A stretch of 64,000 nucleotides of DNA, from assembly GCA_964565925.1 (NCBI GenBank), contig CAZMGV010000002.1:342498-406497 (forward strand), read 5' to 3'. This stretch comes from CAZMGV01 sp964565925. Lineage in GTDB: Bacteria > JAGRBM01 > JAHCIT01. The notes under the pieces were generated by a model. It was not told where the DNA came from. It worked only from the letters and a program-made list of their open reading frames with translations, and did no database searches. The position numbers and the translations under genes are program-made. Of the stretch, positions 62,130-64,000 are shown piece after piece (within the stretch, counting starts at the first letter, position 1; each line of letters opens with the position of its first letter).

Positions 62130-63704
62130 ATGGCGAACAAAACTTCAGGGAGCAAGGCATTCGGGTTCGCCCGGGTCAGTTCCGACGATCAGGCGCGGGG
62201 CGGGATCTCACTGAGTCTCCAGGCAGAATCGATTCGCCGGCACTGCCGGGAAAACGGACTTGATCTGGTCAGGATATGGGAAGTTGCCGAAACCGCCACC
62301 TTCGACGACGAACGGGTGAAATATCAGGTGATGCTGAAGGAGTTCGCCGGTTCGACGGACGTTACGCATCTGGTCGTATACAAGGTGGACCGCTCTAACC
62401 GGAACACCTGGGACCATGCCCGCCTGGAAGAACTGGTCAAGAAACATGGGAAGCATCTCCATGCGGCGTTGGACCATTTCCACCTGCATGGGGACGCCCC
62501 GCCGTCCGAATGGGACCGCTTCGAAATGATGGGGCTGTTCGCCCGTAGCGAAATGAGGCATCTGTCGGCCCGCGTGAAGTCGTGCATCGGGCAGCAGACT
62601 CAGCTTGGTTACTGGAGCTACAAGGCTCCGCCGGGTTACCGGAAAATCTCCCGCGCCGGCATCGAGCCGGACCCTGTACAGGCTCCTCTCGTTACAGAAA
62701 TCCTCCAGATCGCCGCCACCGGGAACTATTCCCTCGACGTTCTGGTGAAAGAAGCCAAACGGCTGGGGATCACTTACCAGAATCGCCCAATATCCCGGTC
62801 GGCACTCCATCGCTGGCTTGTTGATCCTGTATTCGCAGGACCATTCTATGCCAAGGGCGATCTCGTTACGAACTACCAGCACAAGCCGCTCATCGGCTGG
62901 GCGACGCACGAACGAATCAAGCTCCGTCTGTCGGACACCCGCCGGTCGGAAAAGAAGATCAGAGATCCCAAGCCCCTGAGCGGAGCATTTCTCTGCGCCG
63001 AGTGCGGTCATTCGATAACATTCTTTGCCGCCAAGAAGGGGAAATACACCTACGGGTTCTGCGGAACCTGCAAGCGTAACGGAATAAAACATGCCTTCAT
63101 TGAAGAAGGACAGGCGCTGAAGTGTCTGGATGAAATAGCCCGTCAGGCGATCCTGTCGCCCGAAGCCGCCCGGTTGCTCATGGGTGGCCTGCAAGAGTTC
63201 CGCAGCAAGGCCCACGAAGTCAGAGCCGCCAAGCGGGCGGCGCTGGAAGCCCGGCAGGACGTACTAAAACGAAAACTCGCGAGAGCGTTTGAGGCGATGA
63301 CCAATGGCGACGTCGAATCCGCCACCTACCGCGAACAAACGGAAGTAATTCGGGCCGACCGGGACAGGATCGAAATCGAGCTGCGGGAGATGAACCGGGA
63401 AGAAACTGACGCTGCCGCCGATCAGGTCGAATCCGCGTACAAACTTGCCGAAGAGCTTGAAATGACACTGGATTCCGCGAGTCCTAAAGCGCTCGCGAAG
63501 ATCTCGAAAATCCTGTGTACAAACCTCAAGGCGAGGAACGGAACTATCGATTATTCATTGGCATTTCCGTTCGACCTGATCGCCGAAGGGAACAAGGAAG
63601 GTGATTGGCGGGCAGCGGGGGACGCCTATAGAATGAAATATCTGGATCCGCTGTTCGTTCCCGGCGAACATGAAAAACTGATCGCCGAACTCCTCGTCGC
63701 ATAG
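62130..63704 (+). CDS. Large serine recombinase (integrase/resolvase type)
   Basis: 524 residues from the ATG behind GGAAGGGAAG; the upstream extension is a shadow. The N-terminal resolvase domain has AFGFARVSSDDQARGGISLSLQ with the nucleophilic Ser in RVSS, and VYKVDRSNRNTWD. The recombinase domain follows (SYKAPPGYRKIS; SALHRWLVDPVFAGPFY). The zinc ribbon is LSGAFLCAECGHSITFF...GFCGTCKRNGIKH, then a coiled coil (ALEARQDVLKRKLARAFEAMTNGD). A full-length enzyme of the type that integrates and excises elements. Its 3' end recurs at 34437 and 26842. Confidence 0.93.
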   Translation: MANKTSGSKAFGFARVSSDDQARGGISLSLQAESIRRHCRENGLDLVRIWEVAETATFDDERVKYQVMLKEFAGSTDVTHLVVYKVDRSNRNTWDHARLEELVKKHGKHLHAALDHFHLHGDAPPSEWDRFEMMGLFARSEMRHLSARVKSCIGQQTQLGYWSYKAPPGYRKISRAGIEPDPVQAPLVTEILQIAATGNYSLDVLVKEAKRLGITYQNRPISRSALHRWLVDPVFAGPFYAKGDLVTNYQHKPLIGWATHERIKLRLSDTRRSEKKIRDPKPLSGAFLCAECGHSITFFAAKKGKYTYGFCGTCKRNGIKHAFIEEGQALKCLDEIARQAILSPEAARLLMGGLQEFRSKAHEVRAAKRAALEARQDVLKRKLARAFEAMTNGDVESATYREQTEVIRADRDRIEIELREMNREETDAAADQVESAYKLAEELEMTLDSASPKALAKISKILCTNLKARNGTIDYSLAFPFDLIAEGNKEGDWRAAGDAYRMKYLDPLFVPGEHEKLIAELLVA

Positions 63705-63968
63705 TCTCACTCAACTCCTCGCACTGATTCAAGAAAACCCGTCACCGGCATATCCATGCTGGTGGCGGGTTTATCGTCATTTTTAATTCCAGAACGGCTT
63801 AGGGCCATTTTTCACTATAGAACTCGTCGCACGACGATGATTTTCCCTAAGAGTCCCTACCCTCCCTACCCAAAATCCTTCTTTTTCAAGAGAATCAAAG
63901 AGTTAGTTAGAAATGCCGGGGTAGGGAGGGGGTAGTCACTGGGGTGTCACCGGGTAGGGACGTGGTGG
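63653..63968 (+). repeat. Right copy of ~315-bp direct repeat
   Basis: The copy includes the last ~52 bp of the recombinase gene, its terminator, the palindrome TCGTCG-CA-CGACGA (63824-63837), an inverted CCCTACCC/GGGTAGGG pair, and a G-run stretch GGGGTAGGGAGGGGG. It matches 34386-34699. The last 30 bp of the window are unique. Confidence 0.9.
63738..63786 (+). terminator. Recombinase terminator
   Basis: Arms CCCGTCACCGGCAT and ATGCTGGTGGCGGG pair over 14 bp with two G-U wobbles around loop ATCC, then TTTATCGTCATTTTT. The left repeat copy keeps the position but has lost pairing. Confidence 0.8.
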
Positions 63969-64000
63969 GGAGGCGAACCGGCATACGCCGGTCCTCATCG

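Noticed and set aside
62208..63215. 335-codon open frame on the - strand
   Set aside because: Antisense to the intact recombinase, with no domain signature.

Overview
The window looks like a chromosomal segment of a GC-rich Gram-negative bacterium. The clues are a sigma-54 activator, secreted RHS and VCBS-repeat proteins, TlpA-like and SCP-x/DUF35 proteins, and many GTG/TTG starts with clear Shine-Dalgarno sequences. The gene complement resembles deltaproteobacterial or Binatota-like lineages with large lipid-catabolism clusters. That placement is an impression, not a measurement.

Region 1 (1-25.9 kb) is a catabolic cluster for a branched, terpenoid or steroid-like lipid. In map order it holds: an acyl-CoA dehydrogenase end; a crotonase; a DUF35 protein with a cysteine-less thiolase homologue (an Ltp2/aldolase-type pair); rubredoxin; three tandem P450s; an SCP-x-type thiolase; a UbiB kinase; a 3-beta-HSD-like epimerase; an aldehyde dehydrogenase; a TetR regulator; a diguanylate cyclase; an alpha-methylacyl-CoA racemase-like transferase; a nitronate-monooxygenase-like flavoprotein; two more crotonases; SDRs; two acyl-CoA synthetases; DoxX; an amidohydrolase; and a FadR-type GntR regulator. 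A plausible route is terminal hydroxylation (P450), oxidation (ALDH), CoA activation, racemisation, beta-oxidation, then thiolysis or retro-aldol cleavage. A near-identical 20-bp inverted repeat lies before two transcription units, with a weaker match before a third. It is the likely FadR-family operator.

Region 2 (25.9-34.4 kb) begins with a decayed serine recombinase. It then carries small secreted and membrane proteins (TlpA-like, EF-hand-like, Sel1-like), an SDR operon, and an ECF sigma factor with a membrane partner. It ends with a second decayed recombinase 3' end.

Region 3 (34.4-64.0 kb) is bounded by two roughly 315-bp direct repeats, each made of a recombinase 3' end plus its downstream flank. 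It is best read as an integrated element whose intact large serine recombinase sits at the right edge. Its cargo includes: a 2362-residue SpvB/VCBS/RHS protein with an internal membrane hairpin and a phospholipase A2-like tip; an IS3-family element directly behind it; an unusual sigma-54-linked cassette (activator, hydrolase-adenylase fusion, 7TM protein with what looks like a dead AAA+ domain, condensation-type acyltransferase, stand-alone Fis helix-turn-helix); a proline-rich microprotein; an HHxH zinc-ribbon microprotein; PIN, ImmA and DUF4411 toxin-antitoxin-like genes; a GIY-YIG/Sel1 protein with a partner; a secreted repeat protein; and an Xre regulator with paired palindromic operators.

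The sigma-54-linked cassette (about 45.3-53.5 kb) is the best candidate for an undescribed system. All family assignments were made by reading motifs. No searches were run.
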